Positions 47,189 to 55,427 of a stretch of 64,000 nucleotides of DNA are shown piece by piece. Below the pieces are notes generated by a model. That model saw only the letters and a program-made list of their open reading frames with translations, did not search any database and had not been told where the DNA came from. The stretch comes from Clostridiaceae bacterium (GTDB lineage: Bacteria; Bacillota; Clostridia; Lachnospirales; Lachnospiraceae). Positions within the stretch are counted from its first letter, which is position 1. Each line of letters begins with the position of its first letter. A program made the translations under genes and the position numbers. The stretch spans positions 132,340-196,339 of the forward strand of contig CAJSZV010000006.1 of NCBI GenBank assembly GCA_910574345.1, given 5' to 3'.

Positions 47189-47568
47189 AGTATTACAGCA
47201 CACAGAGGCCGGTTTCCCCTGGGACGTTTCCCAGGCAGGGAGCCGGGCAAATCGTGAATTTTGACAATAAGCAGTTTTGTGAGGAGATAGGGCGCGATGC
47301 CTGGGGATACATCGAGTATGAGGAGCCGCTGTCTGCAGCACAGCTGGAGGCGTATGAGCTGGTGCCGGGAGGGATGAAGAAATTCTGGTGCGTCACCACA
47401 TCGGTAAATGACCGCGGCCAGGTGGCAGCAAACATCACCAATGTAATAGAGGCGGTATGCAAGCCGGAAAATTCATCAACCAGCACGAGCCGCAGGGATA
47501 TTTACCAGGACTGGTTCCCTTCCCTGGAGCAGGCAGAGAAATATGTGGAGGAGGCAAGGAACGCATGA
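47185..47568 (+). CDS. Hypothetical protein
   Basis: 127 residues from ATG 47185. N-terminal RPVSPGTFPRQG..IVNFDNKQFCEEIGRDAWGYIEYEEPLS and a C-terminal helix (SLEQAEKYVEEARNA). This is a common arrangement in mobile-element proteins of unknown role found beside antirestriction-like genes. Overlaps the next gene. Confidence 0.6.
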   Translation: MKYYSTQRPVSPGTFPRQGAGQIVNFDNKQFCEEIGRDAWGYIEYEEPLSAAQLEAYELVPGGMKKFWCVTTSVNDRGQVAANITNVIEAVCKPENSSTSTSRRDIYQDWFPSLEQAEKYVEEARNA

Positions 47569-48026
47569 AACTTGTAATCGAGGTAAAGCGCCGGAGAATG
47601 AGCGTTACCCAGGGCACGGTGGATGTGTATGTGAACGGCCAGAAGGTCATAACCTTCGGAGACAAGATAGAGATGATTGGGGAAGGCGAGCGGTGCTATG
47701 GGGAGAATATTGGAGGGTGGGGCAGCAAAAAGCCGGATTCCTCTTTTATTGCCGGATACCTATGGCATCCCCATGATGAACTTTACAATTATAGGGAGAA
47801 AATGGAGCGGATTCTGGTGGACGGTGAGGAGCCTGGGGAATCCGCGGAAAATCGGCTTGCGGTCCTGCTGGCAAATGCGGTGGGGCTGTATGCGGAGAGG
47901 CACTCCGACAGCTACAACACCGGCGCGGAATTCTGGGAGATGCTCCTGGGAGAGCTGGGAACGGATTTTGAAGAGCTGGAGGCTCTGGGAGTGAATGTTG
48001 AGGACATGAAGGAGGCAGCGCGGTGA
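47565..48026 (+). CDS. Hypothetical protein
   Basis: 153 residues from ATG 47565. N-terminal beta strands (LVIEVKRRRMSVTQGTVDVYVNGQKVITFGDKIEM) then a helical part (AENRLAVLLANAVGLYAERHSDSYNTGAEFWEMLLGEL). Coupled to genes on both sides by ATGA/GTGA overlaps. Unknown function. Confidence 0.6.
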   Translation: MKLVIEVKRRRMSVTQGTVDVYVNGQKVITFGDKIEMIGEGERCYGENIGGWGSKKPDSSFIAGYLWHPHDELYNYREKMERILVDGEEPGESAENRLAVLLANAVGLYAERHSDSYNTGAEFWEMLLGELGTDFEELEALGVNVEDMKEAAR

Positions 48027-48517
48027 AGGATAGAAGGTTTTGGCCAGAACAGATTGTGGAGGCAAGGAGGCTGGCTGTCCAGGAGAAGAAACTGCTCACC
48101 AGGGAGTACGATGCGTTCTCTGATGCGGATGGTCTGCGCGTACTCTCAAAGGAAGAGCTTAAGGAATTGAAGGATAACCGGTATTCCTGCATCTATGCCG
48201 GCTGGATCACGGTCATCGAGGACTACACGGAGGAAACCGGGAAAGCCTGGGAGGTTCTCCAGGCGGTCAATGCGCGGTTCCGGGAGATGGATGCGGAAGA
48301 GCAGGCGATAGATATTCTGAATGATTTTCCGGATGTGGAGCTGGGGCTGGCAGACATTACGGACGCTTTCATTTCCTGTATGGAGGAATCCGGGCATGAA
48401 TTGACGTACAGCCTGCCGACAGAGGGGAGAAACATAACATATTTCGTAGTGACAAGCCGCGCCTGCCTGGAGGATGAAAATATCCGGATGATGACGGCGG
48501 AGATGGCGATGATGTAA
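48023..48517 (+). CDS. Hypothetical protein
   Basis: 164 residues from GTG 48023. Basic helical start (PEQIVEARRLAVQEKKLLTREYDAF), a conserved-looking YSCIYAGWITVIEDYTEETGKAWEVL middle, then an acidic helical C-terminus. No known family recognised. Confidence 0.6.
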   Translation: MKDRRFWPEQIVEARRLAVQEKKLLTREYDAFSDADGLRVLSKEELKELKDNRYSCIYAGWITVIEDYTEETGKAWEVLQAVNARFREMDAEEQAIDILNDFPDVELGLADITDAFISCMEESGHELTYSLPTEGRNITYFVVTSRACLEDENIRMMTAEMAMM

Positions 48518-48528
48518 AGGAGGGAAAC

Positions 48529-48708
48529 ATGGATTCTTACAAGGTGCAACAACTGGAGAAGATGCTGGCACATGAAACCAGCAAGACGGAGGAGCATTAT
48601 GGGGCGCGTCTGACTCACTGGTACGGAGACACCAAAGCGCTCACTATTGACGCAGGCGGTTTGAGAGCTTTGATTCGGTACTACTCAAAGCATGAGACTG
48701 AATTATAG
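48529..48708 (+). CDS. Small hypothetical protein (59 aa)
   Basis: 59 residues, MDSYKVQQLEKMLAHETSKTEEHYGARLTHWYGDTKALTI..., with AAAGGAGGG upstream. Resembles short phage proteins with the DAGGLRALIRYYS pattern. Unknown function. Confidence 0.6.
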   Translation: MDSYKVQQLEKMLAHETSKTEEHYGARLTHWYGDTKALTIDAGGLRALIRYYSKHETEL

Positions 48709-48718
48709 GAGGATGGAT

Positions 48719-48898
48719 ATGGACGAAAGGGCAAAAGAACTGATTAGGAACCTGGTGGAGCTGATGCGCTCCAGCCAGCAGAGGGTGTATGATTATGAGT
48801 TTGCCGATTATCTAATGTGCAACACTGGCATCAAGCCGGAGGAGCTTGTGGAGTGCGGCATCTATGGGAGCAGACCACAGAAGGAGGAAATGGAATGA
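48719..48898 (+). CDS. Small hypothetical protein (59 aa)
   Basis: 59 residues from ATG 48719, 6 bases after ATAGGAGG; ATG 48713 would abut the ribosome site. Helical (ERAKELIRNLVELMRSSQQRVYDYEFADYLM). Its end (RPQKEEME) contains the ribosome site of the HTH gene that follows and overlaps it by 4 bases. Confidence 0.55.
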   Translation: MDERAKELIRNLVELMRSSQQRVYDYEFADYLMCNTGIKPEELVECGIYGSRPQKEEME

Positions 48899-49089
48899 GA
48901 ACCGCCGGGGAAATTATAGAGGAGATTCTGGAAAGGGATGGAGTGAGCCAGTCCGATCTGGCAGAGATGATGGATACCGACCGCAGGGCGATTTACCAGA
49001 CGCTCCGGAAATGCCAGGACATCAAGTACAGCAAATTTGAGGAGATGCTGGATAAGCTGGGGTATAGAATTATGATAGAGAAAAAGTAG
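48895..49089 (+). CDS. Small XRE-type HTH regulator
   Basis: 64 residues from ATG 48895: an HTH of XRE type, VSQSDLAEMMDTDRRAIYQTLRKCQDIKYSKFEEMLDKLGYRI. It is the last gene of the operon from 45295 and sits before the second copy of the same promoter, so it may help control one or both operons. Its binding site is not known. Confidence 0.75.
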   Translation: MRTAGEIIEEILERDGVSQSDLAEMMDTDRRAIYQTLRKCQDIKYSKFEEMLDKLGYRIMIEKK

Positions 49090-49113
49090 CAGCTGTGGGG
49101 CTGCTTTTTCTTT
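49088..49113 (+). terminator. Rho-independent terminator
   Basis: GCAGC (49089-49093), short loop, GCTGC (49100-49104), then TTTTTCTTT. It separates the first accessory operon from the second copy of the promoter. Confidence 0.75.
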
Positions 49114-49121
49114 AATATTAA

Positions 49122-49139
49122 AATTCACATTTAGGCGTT
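49122..49139 (-). promoter_or_regulatory. Operator copy 3 (inverted)
   Basis: Read on the minus strand it is AACGCCTAAATGTGAATT, fitting AACGCCNNNNNGTGARTT. It lies 41 bases upstream of the operator in the promoter at 49157, matching the 40-base spacing at the first promoter even though it is outside the 79-bp repeat. Confidence 0.6.
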
Positions 49140-49150
49140 GGATGTCGGCC

Positions 49151-49229
49151 TTTTTATTGACAAACGCCGAAAAGTGAGTTATAATACTAATATACAAAAG
49201 GATGATACAAAGAAAACTCACAAGGAGGC
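49151..49229 (+). promoter_or_regulatory. 79-bp duplicated promoter/leader, copy B
   Basis: Identical to 45289-45367: TTGACA (49157-49162), 17 bases, TATAAT (49180-49185), the operator AACGCCGAAAAGTGAGTT (49163-49180), the same leader dyad and ribosome site. Drives the operon starting at 49237. Confidence 0.85.
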
Positions 49230-49236
49230 ATCGGTT

Positions 49237-49413
49237 ATGAGAGTAAAGGTTGGATGGATTGTAAAGGTGGCAGACATCGGAATACCGGCGAAGGTTCTGG
49301 CCGCTGGTAAAGGCAACGCGGAGCTGGAGTTTGATTTCCCGGAAGGCCGGGAGGTCTGCGAGTGTCCGTATTCGATTATCGCTGGCATCCTCTCCAGAGG
49401 GGAGGCTGCATGA
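49237..49413 (+). CDS. Small hypothetical protein (58 aa)
   Basis: 58 residues from ATG 49237: MRVKVGWIVKVADIGIPAKVLAAGKGNAELEFDFPEGREV... beta-rich, possibly an SH3-like barrel. First gene after promoter copy B. Unknown function. Confidence 0.6.
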   Translation: MRVKVGWIVKVADIGIPAKVLAAGKGNAELEFDFPEGREVCECPYSIIAGILSRGEAA

Positions 49414-49718
49414 CAAAGCTGGAGTTTGGACGCTTGATAGAGCGTCCGCTTTCTGACGAGGATTTCCGGAAGGTTCAGCTGGTGTATATGAACACGGAGG
49501 CGATTGTGACGCCGCTCCAAATGTCGTTTATCTACCTGGTGTGGGGCGAAAAGGGGATTGATATTCTTTATTCCCTGGTGATGGAGCGTGGCAGACTGAT
49601 AGAGGAGGTCGGGGAGTTGAAACGCGAGCTGTCGGATGTGAAGAAAGAAAACCGGCGGCTCCGGGAGTTTCGGGGTGTGATTTTGAAAGCATACGAGGAG
49701 GTGATGGAAGATGTATGA
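49410..49718 (+). CDS. Hypothetical coiled-coil protein
   Basis: 102 residues from ATG 49410, overlapping the previous stop. N-terminal KLEFGRLIERPLSDEDFRKVQLVYMNTEA and a C-terminal coiled coil (RGRLIEEVGELKRELSDVKKENRRLREF). Unknown function. Confidence 0.6.
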   Translation: MTKLEFGRLIERPLSDEDFRKVQLVYMNTEAIVTPLQMSFIYLVWGEKGIDILYSLVMERGRLIEEVGELKRELSDVKKENRRLREFRGVILKAYEEVMEDV

Positions 49719-49899
49719 ATATGATTATTCTGGCGATATGGAATTTTACCAGAAACAGCTTGCGGCGAAGGGCATCACCAAAGAGATGCTGAACATGGAT
49801 AACTACGCAGGGCTGACAGCCAGGGAATTGCAGGGGATAGTTGACAGCGTTCGGCTGAAAAAGAAGGCCGCTACTGCCGGAGAACCGGCATCAGCATAA
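49711..49899 (+). CDS. Small hypothetical protein
   Basis: 62 residues: YEYDYSGDMEFYQKQLAAKGITKEMLNMDNYAGLTARELQGIVDSVRLKKKAA... helical. Overlaps the previous gene by 8 bases. Unknown function. Confidence 0.55.
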   Translation: MYEYDYSGDMEFYQKQLAAKGITKEMLNMDNYAGLTARELQGIVDSVRLKKKAATAGEPASA

Positions 49900-49923
49900 A
49901 TTTTATTATGGAGGGCAAGACAC

Positions 49924-50844
49924 ATGGAGAAAACCTATTATTCAATCAATGAACAGACAGCGAGGACGGCAAAGCATATCAATTCTTTCAGCGAATACAA
50001 GGAAGGGAGCGCGACAGCGGAGTACCGGCACTATGTTGATAAGGTGTATGAAGTAGTGGAGCGGATCGCGGAAGAAAAGCCCCACCTTCTGGAAAAGGCA
50101 CAGCGCATGGCGGAGCGTTACAGCCGGAAACTGTCTATCTACTACAACGACTACTACCGCAACGAGGCATCCTGCCCTAGCATTATGATTTCCGGCGGCG
50201 GAAACTTCCCGGTGAGGAAAAAGGAGCGGCAGAACAGCCGCAGGGAGACCCTTTTCCACGAATGGCAGTATCTGGAATCCTATGCGGAGAAGATTAAGCA
50301 TCTTCTGACGATGGAACAGCCGATACTTTCCGGAGACGAGCGGGCGGTGGAGCTGCTGCAGGAAAAGCTGGACAGCCTGGTGGAGACCCAGGAGATGATG
50401 AAAGCGGTCAATGCGTATTACCGGAAGGAAAAGACCCTGGATGGGTGCCCGAACCTCACCCAGGAGGAGGTCGAAAAGCTGAAAGCAGAGATGGCCTCCT
50501 CCTGGCATTGGGGAGACGTTCCATATCTTCCTTATGAGCTTTCCAACAACAACGCCAACATCAAACGGACAAGGGACCGGCTGGAGGGCTTGAAAAAGGT
50601 AAAGGAGGCCGGAACCAAAGAGGCGGAGAATAAGTTCTGCAAGGTGGTGGAGAATACGGAGATTATGAGGCTCCAGCTGGTATTCGATGGCAAGCCGGAG
50701 GCGGATGTAAGGGCTATTCTGAGAAGTAACGGATTCAAATGGGCGCCATCGCAGGGCGCATGGCAGAGGCAGCTCACCAGCAACGCGCAGTATGCGCTTA
50801 AAAGGGTACTGGAAGAGCTGGAGAAATTAGAGGAGGCAGAGTAA
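49924..50844 (+). CDS. Mobile-element-associated protein with LPD-like C-terminus
   Basis: 306 residues, RBS TATGGAGGG. A helical N-terminal half (SFSEYKEGSATAEYRHYVDKVYEVVERIAEEKP, QRMAERYSRKLSIYYNDYYRN, CPSIMISGGGNFPVRKKERQN) and a C-terminal ~60-residue piece (QLVFDGKPEADVRAILRSNGFKWAPSQGAWQRQLTSNAQYALKRVL) that occurs at the ends of many large plasmid and phage proteins. Plasmid and phage relatives are often next to antirestriction genes; the actual activity is unknown. Confidence 0.7.
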   Translation: MEKTYYSINEQTARTAKHINSFSEYKEGSATAEYRHYVDKVYEVVERIAEEKPHLLEKAQRMAERYSRKLSIYYNDYYRNEASCPSIMISGGGNFPVRKKERQNSRRETLFHEWQYLESYAEKIKHLLTMEQPILSGDERAVELLQEKLDSLVETQEMMKAVNAYYRKEKTLDGCPNLTQEEVEKLKAEMASSWHWGDVPYLPYELSNNNANIKRTRDRLEGLKKVKEAGTKEAENKFCKVVENTEIMRLQLVFDGKPEADVRAILRSNGFKWAPSQGAWQRQLTSNAQYALKRVLEELEKLEEAE

Positions 50845-50846
50845 TC

Positions 50847-51467
50847 ATGGAAATTAAGACAATGGCCGGATGGCATGAGTTTGCTGAAAAGAACAGCAAC
50901 GGCAGCTGGGATAAATACTGCAAACCTGGAGACCTGGTAGGCGAGGATGTATACGATTACTTCCTGGATGTCTTGCCTCCCCGGAGCATGGAGAGGGGCT
51001 ATCTCCAGGTAGGGGAGCCGCACAGCCACCAGGCGAACATAATAACCAGGAAGTGGCAGGCCACCTACGCGACATTCCGCAGGGTGGAGAAGGGAATCTG
51101 GATGTACTGTGGTAACTGTTTTGCAGGAATGACCTGGGATGCAGATGCTGCAAGCAGCTCCCTGGAGGGATTTCTGAAAGTCACCTACCGCATAGAAGGG
51201 AGCCAGAGGATATGCAGGCCGCGCCTTGTCTGCAAGGACGGATTTTCAGTGTCCGTCCAGGCAGGGGAAGATTTCCAGTGCGCTCCCAGGGAGCATAGGC
51301 CGGACGGTGATTATGAATCTGTCGAGCTGGGGAATCCTTCCGGACTGGAGGAGCTGCTGGTACCCTATGCAGAGGATAAGGACAATCTGCTGAAAACAGC
51401 ATATCCGTATGTGCCGGTGGAGCTGTTGAAGGTAGTCATCGAGGTACACGGAGGACTTTATGGATAA
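50847..51467 (+). CDS. Hypothetical protein
   Basis: 206 residues. Contains GWHEFAEKNSNGSWDKYCKPGDLVGEDVYDYFLDVLPPRSM, a motif seen in mobile-element proteins of unknown role, and a second part with VTYRIEGSQRICRPRLVCKDGFSVSVQAG, beta-rich. Overlaps the Dam gene start by 8 bases, so the two may be co-translated. Confidence 0.6.
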   Translation: MEIKTMAGWHEFAEKNSNGSWDKYCKPGDLVGEDVYDYFLDVLPPRSMERGYLQVGEPHSHQANIITRKWQATYATFRRVEKGIWMYCGNCFAGMTWDADAASSSLEGFLKVTYRIEGSQRICRPRLVCKDGFSVSVQAGEDFQCAPREHRPDGDYESVELGNPSGLEELLVPYAEDKDNLLKTAYPYVPVELLKVVIEVHGGLYG

Positions 51468-52236
51468 GGTTCTAAACTATCCGGGGGCAAAGTGGAGCCT
51501 GGCAGAGAAAATCATTCCATACATACCCGATCATCATTCGTACCTGGAGCCGTTTTTCGGCTCCGGTGCGGTGTTTTTCAGCAAAGAGCCAAGTCGGATA
51601 GAAACAATAAATGACCTGGACAGCAACGTGGTAAATCTGTTCGACTGCATCCGAAGGGAACCGGAGCGTCTGGCGGCAACGGTCATGGCAACGCCATACA
51701 GCCGGGAAATGTACGACCGTACATTTAATGCACTCATGGATGACAGCCAAGACAGTTGCCAGAGGGCGGCGGATTTCCTTGTTTCATGCTGGCAGACACA
51801 TGGATTCCGGGTAAACAAGTATAGAGTTGGATGGAAGAATGATGTGCAAGGGAGGGAGAGGATGTACGCGCTCTGGAGCTGGTACAACCTTCCGGAGAAA
51901 ATCATCGCGGTAGCGGAGCGCCTGCGCCAGGTTCAGATAGAGAACCGGCCGGCCCTGGAAGTCATCGGGCGGTTTAACAGCGAGAATGTGTTTATGTACC
52001 TGGACCCACCGTATGTTCTGAATACCAGGAATGGAAAGCAGTATGCGTTTGAGATGACGGATGCCGACCATGCAAAGCTCCTGGAGACGATATGCAGTAC
52101 CAGGGCAAAGGTAATGATAAGCGGATATGAGAACGTCTTGTATGAGGAGTTCCTGGCAGGGTGGAAAAAGGTTACGTTCCCTTCTAAGACCGCATACGGC
52201 GCAAAGAGGGTAGAGGCAATATGGATGAATTATTAA
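51460..52236 (+). CDS. Dam-like (D12 class) N6-adenine DNA methyltransferase
   Basis: 258 residues. Family motifs: N-terminal LNYPGAKWSLAEKIIPYIP, motif I YLEPFFGSGAVFF, INDLDSNVVNLF and the catalytic motif IV YLDPPYVLNTRNG. It transfers a methyl group to the N6 of adenine in DNA; the recognition site cannot be read from the sequence. No matching endonuclease is near, so it probably protects phage DNA from host restriction or marks it. Confidence 0.92.
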   Translation: MDKVLNYPGAKWSLAEKIIPYIPDHHSYLEPFFGSGAVFFSKEPSRIETINDLDSNVVNLFDCIRREPERLAATVMATPYSREMYDRTFNALMDDSQDSCQRAADFLVSCWQTHGFRVNKYRVGWKNDVQGRERMYALWSWYNLPEKIIAVAERLRQVQIENRPALEVIGRFNSENVFMYLDPPYVLNTRNGKQYAFEMTDADHAKLLETICSTRAKVMISGYENVLYEEFLAGWKKVTFPSKTAYGAKRVEAIWMNY

Positions 52237-52258
52237 GATTCAGAGAAGGAGGCAGGTA

Positions 52259-52663
52259 ATGAGTTGCAGGTACAAGAATGAGTGTCCGAGTTACAGTGGA
52301 TGGTGCGATGGGCCAAAGCAGGATTTCTCCCGATGCGTGGAGTTTCTGATAACTGCCTATGAGAATGAAAAGGCCAGGGGAAAGGCGGGGGAGCCGCAGG
52401 AGATTCAAAAGGAATCCAGCCATTTCTTTTACGTCATCGAGGCCGGAAGGAACCATGTAAGAAAGTATGTCAGCAAGGATTTTCCGCGTGTGTTCCAGTA
52501 CACAGTCAAGTTAAGCAAAGCCAGGAGATTTGAGACGGAGGAGAGAGCCTGGGAGTTTATCCGGGGGTTCAATGATTATGGGAAGTTTCTGATAGTGCAG
52601 CCGGTTGTGAGAAAAGTATGCAGGACGTTTTCTATCGTCCAGGAAGGAGAAGGAAATGAATAA
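52259..52663 (+). CDS. Hypothetical Cys-containing protein
   Basis: 134 residues, RBS AGAAGGAGG. N-terminal CRYKNECPSYSGWCDGPKQDFSRCVEFL may hold a metal; the rest is alpha/beta (FFYVIEAGRNHVRKYVSKDFPRVFQYTVKLSKARRFETEERAWEFIRGF). Overlaps the SSB start. Unknown function. Confidence 0.6.
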   Translation: MSCRYKNECPSYSGWCDGPKQDFSRCVEFLITAYENEKARGKAGEPQEIQKESSHFFYVIEAGRNHVRKYVSKDFPRVFQYTVKLSKARRFETEERAWEFIRGFNDYGKFLIVQPVVRKVCRTFSIVQEGEGNE

Positions 52664-53099
52664 GGTTATTTTGATTGGGCGCCTCACACGCGACCCAGAG
52701 GTTAGGTATTCGCAAGGCGAGACCAGTATGGCGATTGCCAGGTACACGCTGGCAGTAGACCGCAGAGGCAGGAGAGAAGGTGAACAGTCAGCAGATTTTA
52801 TCTCCTGCAAGGCGTTTGGGAAAGCTGGGGAGTGGGCGGAAAAGTGGCTGCGGAAGGGGATTAAGATTGCCATTACCGGCCGCATCCAGACCGGCAGCTA
52901 CACCAACAACGAAGGGCAGAAGGTCTACACAACGGACGTTATCATCGAGGAGCAGGAGTTTGCGGAAAGCAAGGCCGCAAGCGAGGGCAATATCCAGAGC
53001 CAGGGACAGAGCCAGGGGCGGCAACAGCCTTCCCAGGCAGGGGACGGCTTTATGAGTATTCCGGACGGTGTTGATGATGACGAATTGCCGTTCAACTAA
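52656..53099 (+). CDS. ssb: Single-stranded DNA-binding protein
   Basis: 147 residues. An OB-fold SSB: MNKVILIGRLTRDPEVRY, VDRRGRREGEQSADFISCKAFGKAGEWAEKWLRKG, ITGRIQTGSYTNNEGQKVY. After a Gln/Ser-rich linker it ends in DDDELPFN, the acidic tip that contacts host replication proteins. It protects single strands during phage replication and recombination. Found in the right arm and not in the replication block at 2-6 kb. Confidence 0.94.
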   Translation: MNKVILIGRLTRDPEVRYSQGETSMAIARYTLAVDRRGRREGEQSADFISCKAFGKAGEWAEKWLRKGIKIAITGRIQTGSYTNNEGQKVYTTDVIIEEQEFAESKAASEGNIQSQGQSQGRQQPSQAGDGFMSIPDGVDDDELPFN

Positions 53100-53117
53100 A
53101 AAGCGAGGAGGGAAATC

Positions 53118-54500
53118 ATGGAAAACGGTAACATTGTAAATATCAAGGCGGAGCGGATCATGGCGCACCCGAACAATCCACGGAAGAACCTGGGGGATTT
53201 GTCGGAGCTGGTGGAGTCTATCAAGATTCATGGAATCATGCAGAATCTCACGGTGATTCCTCTGGAGGATGTAGACCCGGACGCTGCCATAGGCCAGGAA
53301 GAGGAGAAGTATGTCACCCTTATAGGGCATCGCCGGTTTGCTGCAGGTTCCCAGGCCGGGGTGACGGAGTTCCCCTGCAAGATAGCAAAGGGGCTTTCGG
53401 AGCGTGAGCAAATGTCTATCATGCTGGAGGAGAATATGCAGAGGGCAGACCTCACTATCTGGGAGCAGGCAAATGGTTTCCAGATGATGTTAAACCTGGG
53501 GGAGACAGAGGAAAGCATCGCGGAAAAGACCGGATTCTCCAAAACAACGGTACGGCATCGGCTGAACATCGCAAAGCTGAACCAGGACATTTTAATGAAA
53601 AAGGAGAAGGACGAGGCTTTCCAGCTTTCCTTGTCTGACCTCTATGCCCTGGAGCAGATTGAGGACATCAAGATTAGAGATAAGATTCTGAAAGAGGCAT
53701 CCAGCTCCAGGGATTTAGTCTGGAAGGCGAAGAACGCGGCGGAGGAAATCCACCGGGATAAGGTGGCGGCGCAGATTATAGAGCTGCTGGAGGCAGCCGG
53801 CATCGGAGCGGAACCGAAGGAGTACGAGAAGGACCGGTATTCCGGCAAGTGGGTGACTGTGGAGTATATCAGTACCGAAAAGGCGGCTCCTAAGAGAATC
53901 AGCAAAAAGAAGTTTGAGGGATGCTTTTACCATAAGTCCTACCGTACAGTGGACATTATCCGGAAAAGGGATAAATCCAGTGAGCCGATGACCGAGCAGG
54001 AGCGCGTCCAGAAGGAGAAGGAGAAAAACAAGAAAACCATCAAGGCGATTGCAAAGGAGATGACAGCCCAGAGGAAAAGTTTCATCCTCAATGCCATAGC
54101 CGGGAAGATTGAGCCGCTGAAAGATACGGAGGAGGTTATCAAGGAATTATGGGGCGTGGTTGTGGATGCCTGCGGCTACATGAATAAGACTACTCTCATG
54201 GCGTTTCTGTCTGATGCAAAGGACTGGTGGAGCATGACAGACGAGGATAAGGAGAAGTGCCGGGATAAATTCCAGAAATTGAGCATTGTGCATCAGCTGA
54301 TGATTGGCGCGTTCTGTGCCACCAGTGGCAGTGATTTTGTGGAGTGGGATGGAGCGTACAAAGCAGAAACCGGAGAGGTCATCACGCGGTTTACGGAAAT
54401 CCTGGCCAAATATGGGTTTTCTTATGCGGAGGAGGAGCAAAACAAGGTGATGGAAGGCTCCCATGAGTGCTATGCCAAGAAGGGGGAGCCTGCATCGTGA
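53118..54500 (+). CDS. ParB/RepB/Spo0J family protein
   Basis: 460 residues. N-terminal ParBc domain (IMAHPNNPRKN, SIKIHGIMQNLTVIP, LIGHRRFAAG), then a KorB/ParB-like HTH (MLEENMQRADLTIWEQANGFQMMLNLGETEESIAEKTGFSKTTVRHRLNIAKL), then a long basic coiled-coil and C-terminal region. Unlike the three small ParB-like genes at 12-14 kb it keeps the DNA-binding part. No ParA is seen in the window, so it may be a transcription or DNA-binding factor more than a partition protein. Confidence 0.85.
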   Translation: MENGNIVNIKAERIMAHPNNPRKNLGDLSELVESIKIHGIMQNLTVIPLEDVDPDAAIGQEEEKYVTLIGHRRFAAGSQAGVTEFPCKIAKGLSEREQMSIMLEENMQRADLTIWEQANGFQMMLNLGETEESIAEKTGFSKTTVRHRLNIAKLNQDILMKKEKDEAFQLSLSDLYALEQIEDIKIRDKILKEASSSRDLVWKAKNAAEEIHRDKVAAQIIELLEAAGIGAEPKEYEKDRYSGKWVTVEYISTEKAAPKRISKKKFEGCFYHKSYRTVDIIRKRDKSSEPMTEQERVQKEKEKNKKTIKAIAKEMTAQRKSFILNAIAGKIEPLKDTEEVIKELWGVVVDACGYMNKTTLMAFLSDAKDWWSMTDEDKEKCRDKFQKLSIVHQLMIGAFCATSGSDFVEWDGAYKAETGEVITRFTEILAKYGFSYAEEEQNKVMEGSHECYAKKGEPAS

Positions 54501-54754
54501 ACAACACTGACAATTCGGAAATGACGGTTGAAAAGCTATACAACCTTCTACGCAACGTGGTAGATGCAGGGTACGGAAATCTTCCGGTAAGAATCCAGGA
54601 GGATGCCCTGCATGATGATAGCATCACGTTTTACTATTATGGCGATGATAAGCGGATGGAGATTAAAGGGATGCTGTATAACCATCCGCAGTATGAAAAA
54701 TTAAATAGGTTCAAGGAGGATGTGGAAAAGGCATGGGAAGAACTGATGACATGA
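54497..54754 (+). CDS. Small hypothetical protein
   Basis: 85 residues from GTG 54497, overlapping the ParB stop. DSEMTVEKLYNLLRNVVDAGYGNLPVRIQEDALHDDSITFYYYGDDKRMEIKG is a short alpha/beta fold common in phage genomes without known function. Its stop overlaps the next start. Confidence 0.65.
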   Translation: MNNTDNSEMTVEKLYNLLRNVVDAGYGNLPVRIQEDALHDDSITFYYYGDDKRMEIKGMLYNHPQYEKLNRFKEDVEKAWEELMT

Positions 54755-55005
54755 AAAAGATTTTTACGATGCCGCCGGGCAAAGCGGAGTATGAGTATGT
54801 TGTGAAGTGCCAGTTTTGCCACCAGGCATACAGAATCGATATGAACAGCGATTTGTATTATCGGCTGGATAGGTTCCTGGAAGGAGAAGGTCATGCGGAG
54901 GAAATGCTGCATGACCTCCCGGCGGAAGTCCGGGAAATGTTCATAAGCGGAATGTGTCCGGAGTGCTGGGAAAAGACATTCAGTGGAGAGGAGATGGAGG
55001 AATGA
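54751..55005 (+). CDS. Small zinc-ribbon protein
   Basis: 84 residues. ATG 54751 was chosen for its ATGA overlap with the preceding gene; ATG 54733 is an alternative. Two CxxC pairs (CQFC and CPEC) frame a helical body (LYYRLDRFLEGEGHAEEMLHDLPAEVREMF), so a zinc site is likely. Unknown role. Confidence 0.6.
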   Translation: MKKIFTMPPGKAEYEYVVKCQFCHQAYRIDMNSDLYYRLDRFLEGEGHAEEMLHDLPAEVREMFISGMCPECWEKTFSGEEMEE

Positions 55006-55427
55006 GAAAGAGATACTGCAAGGGGAGATATTATAAGGCTGGTGCTTACCATGATTTTCAAATTGGGAAATTCCACCAGTGGGGCAGCAACTATGAGGAG
55101 TTTGAGAATGGCGCAGGTAATTATTCTGTGGCTATCGTAGAGCTGCCGGACGGAACCGTTGTTATGCCGGTGGCTGATGATATATGTTTCCTGGAGGATG
55201 AAACAATAAATAAGCTCATAGAGGAGTGCGCGTGTAATGAAAACCTGGCATTCACGATGGCAGGAGCCAGGGATATTTTGAACCGGTATAGAGATCATGT
55301 CTGTATGACGATGCTGGGGGTGACTGGAGCGGAAGAAAGCAAAATGATGTATTCTCTGTTCAACGCCCTCAAAATGGGGGAGAACGCGCTGGATAAGCTG
55401 ATAAAGCAGAGGGAGGAGGCAGAATGA
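55002..55427 (+). CDS. Hypothetical protein
   Basis: 141 residues from ATG 55002. Start (KRYCKGRYYKAGAYHDFQIGKFHQWGSNYEEFENGAGNYSVAIVELPDGTVVMPVADDICFL) resembles a family of small phage proteins of unknown role; C-terminal helices follow. Overlaps both neighbours by 4 bases. Confidence 0.65.
   Translation: MRKRYCKGRYYKAGAYHDFQIGKFHQWGSNYEEFENGAGNYSVAIVELPDGTVVMPVADDICFLEDETINKLIEECACNENLAFTMAGARDILNRYRDHVCMTMLGVTGAEESKMMYSLFNALKMGENALDKLIKQREEAE

Noticed and set aside
53118..54500. ParB as evidence of a plasmid-prophage with a partition system
   Set aside because: No ParA was found, and an integrase-bearing layout is present next door; the iteron-like block makes it worth checking but does not prove it.
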